Assembly (NCBI GenBank): GCA_001044335.1 | Contig: CP011001.1 | Span: 62,001 to 126,000 of the forward strand | Source: Methylophilales bacterium MBRSF5 | GTDB lineage: Bacteria > Pseudomonadota > Gammaproteobacteria > Burkholderiales > Methylophilaceae | Direction: 5' to 3' | Length of the DNA: 64,000 bases | Shown here: one piece after another, positions 1 to 10,008 of the stretch | Position numbering within the stretch: position 1 is the stretch's first letter | Layout: every line of letters starts with the position of its first letter | Made by a program: the position numbers and the translations under genes | Notes under the pieces: model-generated | Database searches by the model: none | What the model saw: only the letters and a program-made list of their open reading frames with translations | Told to the model about the DNA's origin: nothing

Positions 1-1
1 A

Positions 2-469
2 TGGAACGTTTTCGTTTTCTATCCAGCTGATTTTACATTTGTTTGCCCAACTGAGCTTGGTGATGTGGCTGATCACTACGAAGAGCTTCAGAAGATGGGT
101 GTTGAAGTGTACAGCGTATCAACAGATACTCACTTTACTCACAAAGCATGGCATGATGCTTCAGAAACCATCAAAAAAATTACCTACCCAATGCTAGGTG
201 ACCCAACAGGTGCAATTTCAAGAAACTTTGACGTGATGATCGAAGAAGAAGGCCTTGCGTTAAGAGGAACTTTTATTATCGATCCTGATGGCGTTATCAA
301 AACAGCTGAAGTGAATGATCTTGGTATCGGTCGATCAGCAGCAGACCTTGTTAGAAAAGTACAAGCTGCACAACATATTGCTGCAAATCCTGGACAAGTA
401 TGCCCAGCATCTTGGAAACCAGGCGCTGAAACACTTGAACCATCTCTTGACCTTGTAGGTAAGATTTAA
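2..469 (+). CDS. ahpC: AhpC peroxiredoxin (alkyl hydroperoxide reductase C), 5'-truncated
   Basis: Typical 2-Cys peroxiredoxin that reduces H2O2 and organic hydroperoxides in the cytoplasm. The reading frame is already open at base 2, so the N-terminal part (about 30 residues in the family) lies outside the window. The peroxidatic cysteine is in FVCPTE (codon at 44-46) and the resolving cysteine is in [10 protein letters not shown] near the C-terminus. The HKAWHD and GTFIIDPDG segments are classic AhpC. A terminator follows it, and ahpF, its disulfide reductase, lies 56 bp downstream on the same strand. Family assignment is very secure; only the start is missing. Confidence 0.96.
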   Translation, partial: WNVFVFYPADFTFVCPTELGDVADHYEELQKMGVEVYSVSTDTHFTHKAWHDASETIKKITYPMLGDPTGAISRNFDVMIEEEGLALRGTFIIDPDGVIKTAEVNDLGIGRSAADLVRKVQAAQHIAANPGQVCPASWKPGAETLEPSLDLVGKI

Positions 470-477
470 TTTAATTT

Positions 478-506
478 GGGACTTAGTCTAAACTGAGTCC
501 CTTTTT
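478..506 (+). terminator. Rho-independent terminator after ahpC
   Basis: A 9-bp stem (GGGACTTAG / CTGAGTCCC, one T-G wobble) with a 6-nt loop is followed directly by five T residues. It sits 8 bp after the ahpC stop and about 20 bp before ahpF. It probably ends most ahpC transcripts and lets only partial read-through into ahpF, giving more AhpC than AhpF. Confidence 0.8.
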
Positions 507-525
507 CAATTTTTAGAGGAAAATT

Positions 526-2082
526 ATGGCTTTAGATCAAAATATTAAAAATCAATTATCAACTTACATGGCTAAGATTGAAAATCCCATTGAGATTGTA
601 TATTTTGAAAATCAAAGCGAAAAGTCTACTGAAATGGTCAATCTATTGACAGAAGTAGATACGATGTCCCCAAAGATTTCGATCAAAAAGGGAGAAGACT
701 CAACTCATAGAAGTCCCTCGTTCCAAGTTGATCAGCCTGATTATGTAACCGGAATCGTTTTCGCTGGCGTACCTATGGGCCATGAATTTACATCATTCAT
801 CCTAGCTATTTTGCAGGTAGGAGGATACCCTTTAAAAATTGAAAAAGACTTAATTGAGCAAATTAAATCAATAAGTGGCTCATATAAATTCGAGACTTAT
901 ATTTCTTTGAGTTGTCATAACTGCCCTGACGTTGTTCAGGCACTAAACGTGATGTCCCTTCTTAATCCAAATATCACCCACACGATGATTGATGGCGATG
1001 TCTACCAAGACGAAGTCAAAAATAAAAAAATCATGTCTGTGCCGACCATTTTTGTAAACAATGAAGAGTTTTATCAAGGTCGAATGGAGCTAGAAGAGAT
1101 TGTTGCCAAAATTGATTCTCGAAGTGATTCTATTGAATCAGAAAAATTAAACAAGAAAGAAGATTTTGATGTACTGATTGTCGGTGGCGGCCCAGCTGGA
1201 GCTTCTTCAGCTGTTTATTCTGCAAGGAAGGGCATAAAAACAGGTATTGTAGCTGAGCGATTTGGTGGACAAGTCATGGATACGCTAGGTATAGAAAATT
1301 TTATTTCAATCAAGGCAACAGAGGGCCCTAAGCTTGTAAAGGCGCTTGAGGAGCATGTGCTCGATTATGAGGTTGATGTTATGAATCACCAGCGAGCGAA
1401 GAAAATTTATATCCCAAAAAATAAAGAGGAAAAGTTTCACCTAGAGCTAGAAAATGGGGCTAAATTGAAATCCAAGACATTAATCTTATCTACTGGTGCA
1501 AGATGGAGAGAGCTTGGAGTTCCCGGAGAAACAGAATTTAAAGGAAAAGGGGTAGCTTACTGCCCTCACTGTGATGGCCCTTTATTTAAGGGTAAGCATG
1601 TTGCGGTTATAGGTGGTGGAAATTCAGGCGTTGAAGCAGCCATTGATTTAGCTGGAATTGTTGGGCACGTCACCTTATTTGAATTTATGCCTGCTTTAAA
1701 AGCTGATCAGGTACTACAAGATCGATTATATTCATTGAAAAATGTTGATGTGATCTTAAATGCCCAGACCAAAGAAATCCTAGGTGACACAAAAGTCACA
1801 GCAATTAAATACTTGGATAGAGGCTCACAAGAAGAGCGAGAGCTTGCCCTTGAAGGCGTATTTATTCAAATTGGCTTGATCCCAAATACGGATTGGTTAA
1901 AGGATGACATTAAATTAAGCCAGTATGGAGAAATAGAGGTCAACGATCATGGTGAAACTTCTGTTCCAGGAATTTTTGCTGCGGGCGATGTGACGACCGT
2001 TCCATACAAACAAATTATCATTGCCATGGGTGAGGGGTCAAAAGCTGCCCTTGGAGCATTTGACTATCTGATCAGAAACTAA
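526..2082 (+). CDS. ahpF: AhpF, alkyl hydroperoxide reductase subunit F (NAD(P)H:disulfide reductase)
   Basis: Flavoprotein that passes electrons from NAD(P)H to oxidised AhpC. The 518 residues match full-length AhpF. The N-terminal tandem thioredoxin-fold domain has the redox pair C130-HN-C133. A thioredoxin-reductase-like FAD/NAD module follows, with an FAD dinucleotide motif GGGPAGASS near residue 220, the second redox pair C346-PH-C349 and a second nucleotide motif [10 protein letters not shown]. The ATG is preceded by an AGAGGAAAA ribosome site. It follows ahpC, and its stop codon abuts the convergent hda stop with no spacer. Assignment is secure. Confidence 0.97.
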   Translation: MALDQNIKNQLSTYMAKIENPIEIVYFENQSEKSTEMVNLLTEVDTMSPKISIKKGEDSTHRSPSFQVDQPDYVTGIVFAGVPMGHEFTSFILAILQVGGYPLKIEKDLIEQIKSISGSYKFETYISLSCHNCPDVVQALNVMSLLNPNITHTMIDGDVYQDEVKNKKIMSVPTIFVNNEEFYQGRMELEEIVAKIDSRSDSIESEKLNKKEDFDVLIVGGGPAGASSAVYSARKGIKTGIVAERFGGQVMDTLGIENFISIKATEGPKLVKALEEHVLDYEVDVMNHQRAKKIYIPKNKEEKFHLELENGAKLKSKTLILSTGARWRELGVPGETEFKGKGVAYCPHCDGPLFKGKHVAVIGGGNSGVEAAIDLAGIVGHVTLFEFMPALKADQVLQDRLYSLKNVDVILNAQTKEILGDTKVTAIKYLDRGSQEERELALEGVFIQIGLIPNTDWLKDDIKLSQYGEIEVNDHGETSVPGIFAAGDVTTVPYKQIIIAMGEGSKAALGAFDYLIRN

Positions 2083-2688
2083 TCAGATTATATTTTCTCT
2101 TTGTAAGTCTTTTATAAGATTTATGGTAATAGCTCTTTTGGATTTGAGCGACCACTCATCCAAAGCTTGAAATGTGTTAATCAGGGTGTGAAGATCTCGT
2201 CTTAGGTGACGAAGACAGTAATTGATCACCTTGTCCTCAATGTGGTAACCGTTTTCTTGTGACTTAATTTTTATGATTTGAAATTTATCTTCATCTGTGA
2301 GCGGGGATAAATTAAGAACTAAACCCCATTTTAATCGGCTATGTAAATCCTCATCAATTCCATTGAGTTCGTCTGGTGATCGATCACAGGTAATAATGAG
2401 CTTCTTGTTTTGTGATTTGATGTCATTTATTAACATGAAGAGCTCCCTGTTTTGATCATGGCTGAATTGTTGTATATCTTCAATTTTCTCGATATTGGTA
2501 TTAGTTAAGGACTCTAATAAATGACTTTTTCCTGATCCTTCAGGGCCCCATAAAAAAACTAGTTGTGTTGAAACTGAATCATTATTAAATGCCTGAAGTG
2601 ATGTAACTATTTCAATATTTTTTCCAGCAACAAAATTTGCAAAATTTTTTTGGGGCACGGGAAGAATGTTTAGCAATAATTGATCCAT
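2083..2688 (-). CDS. hda: Hda, DnaA regulatory inactivator homolog
   Basis: AAA+ protein homologous to DnaA domain III. With the DNA sliding clamp it stimulates hydrolysis of DnaA-ATP to prevent re-initiation. Walker A GPEGSGKS is near residues 48-55, and the C-terminal part has the DnaA-like lid region with SRLKWG and LRRDLHTL. The N-terminal QLLLNI could be the clamp-binding motif (inference). At 201 residues it is slightly shorter than the E. coli protein (about 230). It is transcribed divergently from purM across a 73-bp gap, an arrangement also found in other beta- and gammaproteobacteria. Confidence 0.9.
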   Translation of the reverse strand: MDQLLLNILPVPQKNFANFVAGKNIEIVTSLQAFNNDSVSTQLVFLWGPEGSGKSHLLESLTNTNIEKIEDIQQFSHDQNRELFMLINDIKSQNKKLIITCDRSPDELNGIDEDLHSRLKWGLVLNLSPLTDEDKFQIIKIKSQENGYHIEDKVINYCLRHLRRDLHTLINTFQALDEWSLKSKRAITINLIKDLQRENII

Positions 2689-2761
2689 GACATATATCTT
2701 GGTAAATAAAAATGAGTTAAAATTTAGTAATAAATAATTCTACTATAAGCCAGGAAATCAA

Positions 2762-3811
2762 TTGTCTGAAAAAAAAACTATTCCCAATAAAATTGACTAT
2801 AAATCTTCCGGTGTCGACATTGATGCGGGGGAGAGTTTGGTTGAAAGAATCAAGCCGTTTGCCAAAAAGACTTCTAGACCAGAACTCTTAGGTTCGATTG
2901 GGGGATTCGGATCACTTTTTGAAATTCCAGCCGGATATAAAAACCCTGTCTTGGTATCTGGAACAGATGGCGTTGGAACAAAACTAAAACTTGCAATTGA
3001 ATTAGGTCAGCACGATACAATCGGACAGGACCTGGTTGGAATGTGTGTTAATGATATTTTAGTGCAGGGGGCAGAGCCTTTATTCTTCTTAGATTATTAT
3101 GCTTGTGGAAAGCTTGAGGTTGAACAGGCCGCGAGTGTAATTGTGGGCATTGCAAGAGGCTGCGAGTTATCAGGATGTTCATTAGCCGGGGGTGAGACAG
3201 CTGAGATGCCTGGAATGTACAATGAGGGCGATTATGATTTGGCTGGCTTTGCTGTCGGGATAGTTGAAAAGAATGACATCATTGATGGAAGAGATATAAA
3301 AGATGGCGATGTGTTACTAGGCTTGAAATCATCAGGACCACATTCCAACGGGTATTCATTGATAAGAAAAATTATTGAAAGTCATGACATTAATATTCAT
3401 GATCAAATTGGCGAGCAAACTATCGCCACCCTGTTGATGGAGCCGACTCGACTGTACGTTAAATCAATTTTAAACTTGAAAAAAGAAGTAAAAATTAAGG
3501 CAATGTCTCATATCACAGGGGGTGGATTAACTGAAAATCTTCCCAGAAGCTATCCTAATTCTTTTAAAGCACAGATCGATCCTAAGAGCTGGGAGATGCC
3601 TTCGATATTTGAATTGATTATGGAAAAAGCAAATCTAAATATTGAAGAAATGTATCGAACTTTCAATTGTGGTATCGGATTTGTTATTATAGTCGACTCA
3701 TCAGACGTACCTATGGCTAGAGAAATACTTGAAGCAAATGGCGAAGAAGTAACTCAACTGGGACAAATTGAAAAGCGAGAGTCGAATGAGAATTTGGTCA
3801 CTTATATTTAG
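2762..3811 (+). CDS. purM: PurM, phosphoribosylformylglycinamidine cyclo-ligase (AIR synthetase)
   Basis: Catalyses ATP-dependent ring closure of FGAM to 5-aminoimidazole ribonucleotide, step five of purine synthesis. The 349-residue length is normal. Diagnostic motifs are [25 protein letters not shown] and [11 protein letters not shown]. The start is a TTG (2762), chosen because the next in-frame ATG would remove conserved N-terminal sequence. The gene overlaps the start of the DUF3108 gene by 26 bp. The usual partner purN (GAR transformylase) is not next to it. Confidence 0.96.
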   Translation: MSEKKTIPNKIDYKSSGVDIDAGESLVERIKPFAKKTSRPELLGSIGGFGSLFEIPAGYKNPVLVSGTDGVGTKLKLAIELGQHDTIGQDLVGMCVNDILVQGAEPLFFLDYYACGKLEVEQAASVIVGIARGCELSGCSLAGGETAEMPGMYNEGDYDLAGFAVGIVEKNDIIDGRDIKDGDVLLGLKSSGPHSNGYSLIRKIIESHDINIHDQIGEQTIATLLMEPTRLYVKSILNLKKEVKIKAMSHITGGGLTENLPRSYPNSFKAQIDPKSWEMPSIFELIMEKANLNIEEMYRTFNCGIGFVIIVDSSDVPMAREILEANGEEVTQLGQIEKRESNENLVTYI

Positions 3812-4478
3812 CCTACTACTAAGTCACTCCATCCTTGCCAAGGATTTACCTAATTCAATTAACATCACATATGACTTGAGTTTTGAAAAGAAACCTCTGG
3901 GCTCTATTGATGTTAAATACAGGAAAGATAAGAGTCGATATAAGATAATTGCATCATCAAACTTCCTTGCTGCCATGAACCTTTTAGGAAATTATCAATT
4001 GATTAGCAGCGGTCACATCAAAGGTAATCGTTATTTCCCGGATTCGATTGTGCGAAAAAATTTAAAAAAAGATAAGCAAACAATAACGAGAATTGATTAT
4101 AAAAAAGAACTAATTCAAATACAAAGTGAAAAAAAATCAAAGGAATATCAATTAAAAAAAGGCACCCAAGACGTATTGAGTTATTTTTTTGAATTCAATG
4201 GTTTTGAGAAGCTAGAAGAAAATCATTCTTTTTTTATCTTAGACTCCCATGATTATAAAAAATATACTTACCGAAAAATTAAAGAAGAAAATCTTAAAAT
4301 AAATGATCGATTTATAGAATGTATCAAATATCAGGGGAGGGTGAATGATGAGGAATTAACCCATGATATTTGGCTTTCAAGAAAAAATCATATCCCAGTG
4401 AGAATTATCACGCCCACGCCAATTGGGCTGGTGGTTGACCAGGTAATCTCAAAAGGGAATATCTTTAACTTATTGTGA
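3786..4478 (+). CDS. DUF3108 family exported protein
   Basis: A protein of about 230 residues. It has a short basic start, a hydrophobic stretch and a likely signal-peptidase site after about 18-20 residues (LLLSHSILA), so it is predicted to be periplasmic. The body, with [20 protein letters not shown] early on and [14 protein letters not shown] near the end, fits the DUF3108 family often found beside purM in betaproteobacteria. Function is unknown. I start it at ATG 3786 rather than the TTG at 3768, because the ATG gives a clean signal peptide and has GCGAGAG upstream. It overlaps the end of purM, suggesting translational coupling. Confidence 0.75.
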   Translation: MRIWSLIFSLLLSHSILAKDLPNSINITYDLSFEKKPLGSIDVKYRKDKSRYKIIASSNFLAAMNLLGNYQLISSGHIKGNRYFPDSIVRKNLKKDKQTITRIDYKKELIQIQSEKKSKEYQLKKGTQDVLSYFFEFNGFEKLEENHSFFILDSHDYKKYTYRKIKEENLKINDRFIECIKYQGRVNDEELTHDIWLSRKNHIPVRIITPTPIGLVVDQVISKGNIFNLL

Positions 4479-4488
4479 GCTCACTATT

Positions 4489-5751
4489 GTGAATATATTT
4501 TTATTTAAAAAGATTTCATCCGCACTTCAAGATCACCTAAACTCAGAACATCCAGCGGATTCCAATCTCAGTTATTTTTTTAAGAATAATACCAATCTAG
4601 GCGTTAAAGAAAGAGGCGAGGTTGCAGAGACATACTACGGGATCATTCGAAATAAACTCTTATATGAAAACCTTATGCAATCCAGCCAGGTAGAGAATTT
4701 AGTCGTTGCGCACTTGATCATCGAAAAAAGTTATTCCGATGAAGAGATTAAGGTTCTATTCCCAGACATTACTATTTCAACAAAAGCCATAAAAGATAGA
4801 TTAAATAAAATAAGTGATTCCTGGATCCGCTACAGCCTACCTGAATGGATCTTTCGTAAGTTAGCAGAATCATATGATGAAAAAAAAATAAAACTAGTGC
4901 TTAATAAATTAATCTCACCCTCTTATCTTGATGTCAGGGTTAATACAATAAAAGAAAAATCTAGAGAAGTTATAATTAAGAATCTTCAAGATAATTTATC
5001 AATCAATCCAAAAAAAATAGCCTTGTCAAATCTTAGCCCGATTGGAGTTCGTCTTCCTAGGGGATCGCAAATACAAAACTTACCCATTTTTAAAGATGGT
5101 TTAATCGAGGTTCAGGACGAGGGAAGCCAAATATTGTCCTTTATTGTTGATGCTAATAGAAAACATATGGTGGCAGATTTTTGTGCAGGGGCTGGTGGAA
5201 AGACTCTTGCTCTTGGAGCGATGATGTCTGGATCAGGTCGTCTTTATGCATTTGATGTGAATGATAAAAGGTTAACGAATTTGAGAAAAAGATTAAAACG
5301 ATCTGGACTCTCCAATACCGTGTGCCATCATATCAATAATGAAAATGATGTCCGTATTAAGAGATTGAGGGGAAAGTTTGATCGAGTTCTGGTTGATGCT
5401 CCCTGTTCTGGACTTGGAACGATTAGAAGAAATCCAGATCTCAAATGGAAACATGACCTAGATACTATTTTTGAGATGCAAAAAAAACAATTAAATATTC
5501 TCACAGCGGCTTCAAAATTAACTAAGTTAGGCGGACGACTTATTTATGCTACTTGTAGCTTTATACCAGAGGAAAACGAAGATGTTGTAAATGGTTTTGT
5601 AAAAGATAATTCAGGTTTCAAGGTCATGAGCATTCAGCCCATACTCGATAAGTATGATATTGCAGTCACCACAGGCGACTTTTTTAAAACTAAATTTGAC
5701 GAGCATGATATGGATGGATTTTTCGCAGCTGTATTAGAGAGGGTGTATTAA
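4489..5751 (+). CDS. rsmB: RsmB-type 16S rRNA (cytosine-C5) methyltransferase
   Basis: RsmB/NOP2 family enzyme; RsmB methylates C967 of 16S rRNA using SAM. An N-terminal NusB-like helical domain (about residues 1-130) precedes a Rossmann methyltransferase domain. The SAM loop VADFCAGAGGKT is near residue 225. The two family cysteines are C306 in DAPCSGLG and C356 in YATCSF, the release and nucleophile positions. At 420 residues it fits RsmB. The start is a GTG 11 bp after the DUF3108 gene. The stop overlaps the ATG of the downstream transporter by one base. The exact target nucleotide is inferred from the family. Confidence 0.9.
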   Translation: MNIFLFKKISSALQDHLNSEHPADSNLSYFFKNNTNLGVKERGEVAETYYGIIRNKLLYENLMQSSQVENLVVAHLIIEKSYSDEEIKVLFPDITISTKAIKDRLNKISDSWIRYSLPEWIFRKLAESYDEKKIKLVLNKLISPSYLDVRVNTIKEKSREVIIKNLQDNLSINPKKIALSNLSPIGVRLPRGSQIQNLPIFKDGLIEVQDEGSQILSFIVDANRKHMVADFCAGAGGKTLALGAMMSGSGRLYAFDVNDKRLTNLRKRLKRSGLSNTVCHHINNENDVRIKRLRGKFDRVLVDAPCSGLGTIRRNPDLKWKHDLDTIFEMQKKQLNILTAASKLTKLGGRLIYATCSFIPEENEDVVNGFVKDNSGFKVMSIQPILDKYDIAVTTGDFFKTKFDEHDMDGFFAAVLERVY

Positions 5752-6971
5752 TGAAGACGCTTAATCAAAGGATTGGCGTAGCAGTTATCTTAGCCATTCT
5801 ATTAGGCCTTATTTTTCGACACTATCAATCATTCCAGTTGGTTGAATTTGTTATTCCAATCTTAGAATTAATTGGTGAAGTCTTTATACTTCTGCTCAAG
5901 ATGATCATGGTCCCTTTAATCTTCTTTTCATTAACAAGCAGTATTTCCTCTTTGAAAAAAAATAAGAGCTCTCAGCTGTTGTGGAAAGGATCTATATTTT
6001 ATTATTTGACAACAATGGTTGTTGCAGTCATTTTGATGATGGTTGTAATGAATTTATTTCAAGACAACCTGGGAGGAGGTCAGCTTGTGTTAGAGGGCAA
6101 TGAGCCCCAGTCAATATTCAACTCTGAAGAACCACATTCACTTAAAGACTCCATAAAGTCACTCATAAAGAATCCATTTGAGGCCTTATCACAAGGAAAT
6201 ATAATGGCTGTCGTTATTTTTGCGATATTTTTTGGTATAGCGTTGAGGTCAGATAATGAACATGTCAAGAAAGTAAAAATATGGGTGGATGGAGTTTTTG
6301 AAGTGGTAATGAATATAGTCAATAGCATTATGAAGATCGCCCCAGTTGGAGTATTTGCTTTATTGAGTCTTCTTATTATTCAACAAGAATTAAGTATGTT
6401 TTATCAGATTGGTTATTTTATTACCCTTGTTTTTGGGGTTATCACATTCCATGGGGTAGTATTTTTACCATTACTTTTAAAAGTATTTTCAAATGAGAGC
6501 ATAAAAAGTTTTTGGCAGGGTATTAAAAATGTACTTATAACAGCTTTCGCCACAAGCTCATCCGCAGCAACCCTTCCTGTGACGATGAGTACCCTGGAAA
6601 ATGATTTCAAGGTCAATAAAAATGTCACTCGATTTATGCTTCCATTGGGGGCGACCATAAATATGGACGGGACTGCACTTTATGAAGCTGCTGTGGCGTT
6701 GTTTGTAGCCAGCATGGTTGGAGTAAACCTGGGATTATATGATCAAATTTTACTAGTCTTTCTGGCAATGGCAGCTTCTATTGGGGCTCCAGCTATTCCG
6801 AGTGCAGGGATGGTGACCTTGGCCATCGTGCTTAGTGCCCTGAATCTTCCTGTGGAGTATGTGGCCATCTTTATCCCAATAGACAGGCTTATTGATACGT
6901 TTCGAACCACTGTGAATGTGGAGGGCGATGTTATTGGCGCCCTAATTATAGATAAGTACTTTAAGTCTTAA
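5751..6971 (+). CDS. Dicarboxylate/amino acid:cation symporter (DAACS/SLC1 family)
   Basis: Inner-membrane carrier of the GltP/DctA family that imports glutamate, aspartate or C4-dicarboxylates with Na+ or H+. The 406 residues have multiple hydrophobic helices. The serine-rich hairpin SSSAATLP and the TM7 motif NMDGTALYEA are hallmarks of the family, followed by the second hairpin ASIGAPAIPSAG. The substrate cannot be read from sequence. Its start overlaps the rsmB stop (TAATG), and its 3' end overlaps the convergent RND gene by 11 bp. It is the only nutrient importer in this part of the window. Confidence 0.92.
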   Translation: MKTLNQRIGVAVILAILLGLIFRHYQSFQLVEFVIPILELIGEVFILLLKMIMVPLIFFSLTSSISSLKKNKSSQLLWKGSIFYYLTTMVVAVILMMVVMNLFQDNLGGGQLVLEGNEPQSIFNSEEPHSLKDSIKSLIKNPFEALSQGNIMAVVIFAIFFGIALRSDNEHVKKVKIWVDGVFEVVMNIVNSIMKIAPVGVFALLSLLIIQQELSMFYQIGYFITLVFGVITFHGVVFLPLLLKVFSNESIKSFWQGIKNVLITAFATSSSAATLPVTMSTLENDFKVNKNVTRFMLPLGATINMDGTALYEAAVALFVASMVGVNLGLYDQILLVFLAMAASIGAPAIPSAGMVTLAIVLSALNLPVEYVAIFIPIDRLIDTFRTTVNVEGDVIGALIIDKYFKS

Positions 6972-9900
6972 TTTTTCTAATTAGTTCTGAGGATAGTGAG
7001 TAGGATGCTGGTATTACAATTAAAGTAAGCAGCGTTGAGGAAATCATGCCTCCTATGATTGCTACAGAGAGGGGTCCGTTCTCTTCAGATCCTGCCCCAA
7101 CCCCAAATGCGGCTGGCAGAAGGGCAAGTATTAAAGTCAAAGATGTCATCAACACGGGTCTGAGTCGAACTGGGCATGCGAGTATCAAAGCCTCATCTAC
7201 TTTTTTACCCTCTTGGATATGATGGTTAGTTAGATCAACCAATAAGATTGAATTTTTAGCTACAAGGCCAACAAGCAGGACGAGACCAATCATCGAATAA
7301 ATATTCAAACTATTTCCTGTAAGCCATAAAAGAAAAACTCCCCCAATAATTGCAAGTGGCTGTGCAAGCATCACAATAAAGGGCTGGAAGAAAGAATTAA
7401 ATAAACTGGAGAGGACCATGTATAGAAGAATTGTGGCTAGAGAAAAGATAAAAATAATATTGGAAAATGTCTTACCAAATTCTTTTGCCTGGCCAGAATA
7501 TTTGATTGAGTATTCGCTAGGTATGATCTGGTTACTTATATTTTCAATATTGTCGATAGCCTCTCCAAGTGGAATACTTGGATTAGTATAAAAGTTAGCC
7601 GCATACTGTAATTCTTCTCGACCTATAATTGCTGGACCTAATTTTTCTTTAAACTTCGTAAAATTATCAATCCTGACCAGCTCACCGGATTTTGATCTTA
7701 CATAAATTTTGTTGAGATCCTGAATATTTTCAAATGACCCCTCCTTGGCTTTAACTCTAATTTCATATCGTTGCCCATCTCCAGGGTCGTCGTTATATTT
7801 AGCAATATCATAGCCATTGCTAAGAATAGATATACTGTCTGCAATCTGTTCGGCTGATATCCCAAATGAGGCTGCTTTGTCACGATCAATATCCAGAATC
7901 ATTTGCGGTAAGTTAAGCTGTAGGTCCAGATCAATATTCCCCATACCATCGATGAGTGATAATTTTTCATTTAACTGATCTGCCAAGCTAGAGACGTTTT
8001 CAATTCCAGGACCAATGAGGGAAAATTGTAATTTTTCCGAACGATTTCCTCTGGCAATTGATACTCCTGCGGGGAAGGCCCTTACCCCAGATAGTGAAGC
8101 TAAATCTTTTTTAAGTAGGCCCATGATTACTGTTTGACTTCTTTCTCGCTCACCTTTTTCTTTTAAACGAATACTGATATACCCTCTATTGACTTGGCCT
8201 CGACTTCCCAGCCCAACAGATGAAAAGACGCTGGCGATATCAGAATCATATTTTTGAATAATAGATTCAACTTCAATTAATTTGCTGACGGTGTAATCCA
8301 TGTTTGACCCAAGAGGAGTTTTGAAGGTCACAGTGAAGCGACTCTCATCTGTCTCAGGGACAAATTCTTTCTTCGCTGCTTTAAAAAAGTATCCAGACGA
8401 TAAAACAATTAGTAATGTAATCAGTAAGATTTTTAAACGATGTTTCAAAACATATTGAAGAGAATGTTTATAGTTTTGTTCCAGCTTTTCAAAAAAAGAA
8501 TTTAGAAAAGTAAAATAATTTTTTTTAGCATCTTGTTTGTTGAGATATCTCGAGCAGAGCATGGGAGTGAGAGTGAGTGACACCAGGAGAGATACAATGA
8601 TTCCGACCGTAACCACAACTGCAAAAGATTCAAAGAACTTGCCTATGATCCCATCCATATATATTACCGGGGCAAAGATGCTTATTAGGGCAAGGGATGA
8701 GGCGAGGACGGCAAATACCACCTCACGACTCCCTTTGATAGCAGCCTCGATATTATTTTTTTCCATTCTTTGATGCCTGAAAATATTTTCTAGAACGACA
8801 ATCGCATCATCGACAACAACTCCAATTAAGAGTATTAGCGCAAGTAAGGTCATGCTATTAAATGTGTACCCAAAGAAATACATCACTGCTATTGCGCCAA
8901 ATAGTGAAATAGGGATCGCGGCAGAAATAATGAAAGTTGAACGAATTGATTGCAGAAATATAAATACAACCAGGGCTGCCAACAGGGTTCCTTCAATTAT
9001 GTGATCGATGAGCGATTTGATCATTTCTTTGATAAATATTGAATCGTCTGTGGATATACCAAGGTTGAGTCCCGGGGGTAGGTTGGGACGAATTTCTGTA
9101 TCAATCTTCTCTTTCACTTTATCAATGATCTGCACTGTATTAGAATTTGCCACCTTAATAATTCCAAGACCAATGGAGGGGTTAAAATTGTAGCGCGCAA
9201 TCTGGCGGTAATCGGTTAGGCCATCCTCAATATCAGATATGTCTTTTAATTTGATACTCGTTTTATCACGATAGCTCACAACTAAATTTTCTAGGTCTTT
9301 TACCTTATGAAATTCAAGATCAAGCTTGAACATTTTTTCTGACTGGTTTCTAACCAGATAGCCACCCGGCAACTGAATATGCTCTTTTCTAAAAGCAGAC
9401 TTGAGGTCATCAGCAGTGACATTAAGGGATGCCATTTTTTCCAGGTCGAGATTGACGCGAATGGTTCGATCCCGTCGCCCCCCTAACCGAACCTCTCCGA
9501 CACCATCAATGGTCTCAATTTTCTTTTTTAAAATATTGCTAGCATATAAGTTAAGTTGTTGTGTGGTCCTATCCCCTGTTAGACCAAGCCACATAATGGG
9601 GCTAGCATTTGTCTCTACTTTCCTCACCACGGGCGGGACAATATCATCAGGCAACCTTCGACTTAACTGACTAACCTTGGATTGGACTTCATTAAAGGCA
9701 ACTTCAATATCTTTATCCAATTCAAAGGTAATTGTGACAACTGAGACACCGGGGGAGGATTGAGACTTGATCGATTCGATTCCGGTTACCGTATTTACCG
9801 CAGTTTCAATCAGGTTGGTAATAGAAGAATCAATAATTTCAGGATTGGCTCCCTCAAGTGTTGTTGTGACTGAGAGAACTGGAAATTCGATCATCGGAAA

Positions 9901-10008
9901 ACGATCAACACCAATCTTTTGGTAACCTATGTAGCCGAAAAGGATGAAGATAAAGGAAATCATCCAGGCAAAGACATGCCTTCTAATTGAAATTTCAGGC
10001 AGGGTCAT
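6961..10008 (-). CDS. RND efflux transporter, inner-membrane permease subunit
   Basis: Proton-driven exporter of the AcrB/HAE-1 superfamily, 1015 residues. The N-terminus has the RRHVFAWMISFIFILFGYIGY first helix and the FPMIEFPVLSVTT strand. TM4 holds the paired aspartates of the proton relay in GVVVDDAIVVLENI. The C-terminal half repeats the architecture with GLVLLVGLVAKNSILLVD. It follows its membrane-fusion partner with a 14-bp overlap and is third in the ampD-MFP-RND unit. No outer-membrane channel gene is present nearby, so a TolC-type protein elsewhere would be needed. Substrate is unknown. Confidence 0.95.
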   Translation of the reverse strand: MTLPEISIRRHVFAWMISFIFILFGYIGYQKIGVDRFPMIEFPVLSVTTTLEGANPEIIDSSITNLIETAVNTVTGIESIKSQSSPGVSVVTITFELDKDIEVAFNEVQSKVSQLSRRLPDDIVPPVVRKVETNASPIMWLGLTGDRTTQQLNLYASNILKKKIETIDGVGEVRLGGRRDRTIRVNLDLEKMASLNVTADDLKSAFRKEHIQLPGGYLVRNQSEKMFKLDLEFHKVKDLENLVVSYRDKTSIKLKDISDIEDGLTDYRQIARYNFNPSIGLGIIKVANSNTVQIIDKVKEKIDTEIRPNLPPGLNLGISTDDSIFIKEMIKSLIDHIIEGTLLAALVVFIFLQSIRSTFIISAAIPISLFGAIAVMYFFGYTFNSMTLLALILLIGVVVDDAIVVLENIFRHQRMEKNNIEAAIKGSREVVFAVLASSLALISIFAPVIYMDGIIGKFFESFAVVVTVGIIVSLLVSLTLTPMLCSRYLNKQDAKKNYFTFLNSFFEKLEQNYKHSLQYVLKHRLKILLITLLIVLSSGYFFKAAKKEFVPETDESRFTVTFKTPLGSNMDYTVSKLIEVESIIQKYDSDIASVFSSVGLGSRGQVNRGYISIRLKEKGERERSQTVIMGLLKKDLASLSGVRAFPAGVSIARGNRSEKLQFSLIGPGIENVSSLADQLNEKLSLIDGMGNIDLDLQLNLPQMILDIDRDKAASFGISAEQIADSISILSNGYDIAKYNDDPGDGQRYEIRVKAKEGSFENIQDLNKIYVRSKSGELVRIDNFTKFKEKLGPAIIGREELQYAANFYTNPSIPLGEAIDNIENISNQIIPSEYSIKYSGQAKEFGKTFSNIIFIFSLATILLYMVLSSLFNSFFQPFIVMLAQPLAIIGGVFLLWLTGNSLNIYSMIGLVLLVGLVAKNSILLVDLTNHHIQEGKKVDEALILACPVRLRPVLMTSLTLILALLPAAFGVGAGSEENGPLSVAIIGGMISSTLLTLIVIPASYSLSSELIRKIKT

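Noticed and set aside
8537-9670. Plus-strand open frames antisense to the RND permease
   Set aside because: No ribosome sites and no protein-family character; the minus-strand frame is a clear RND pump.
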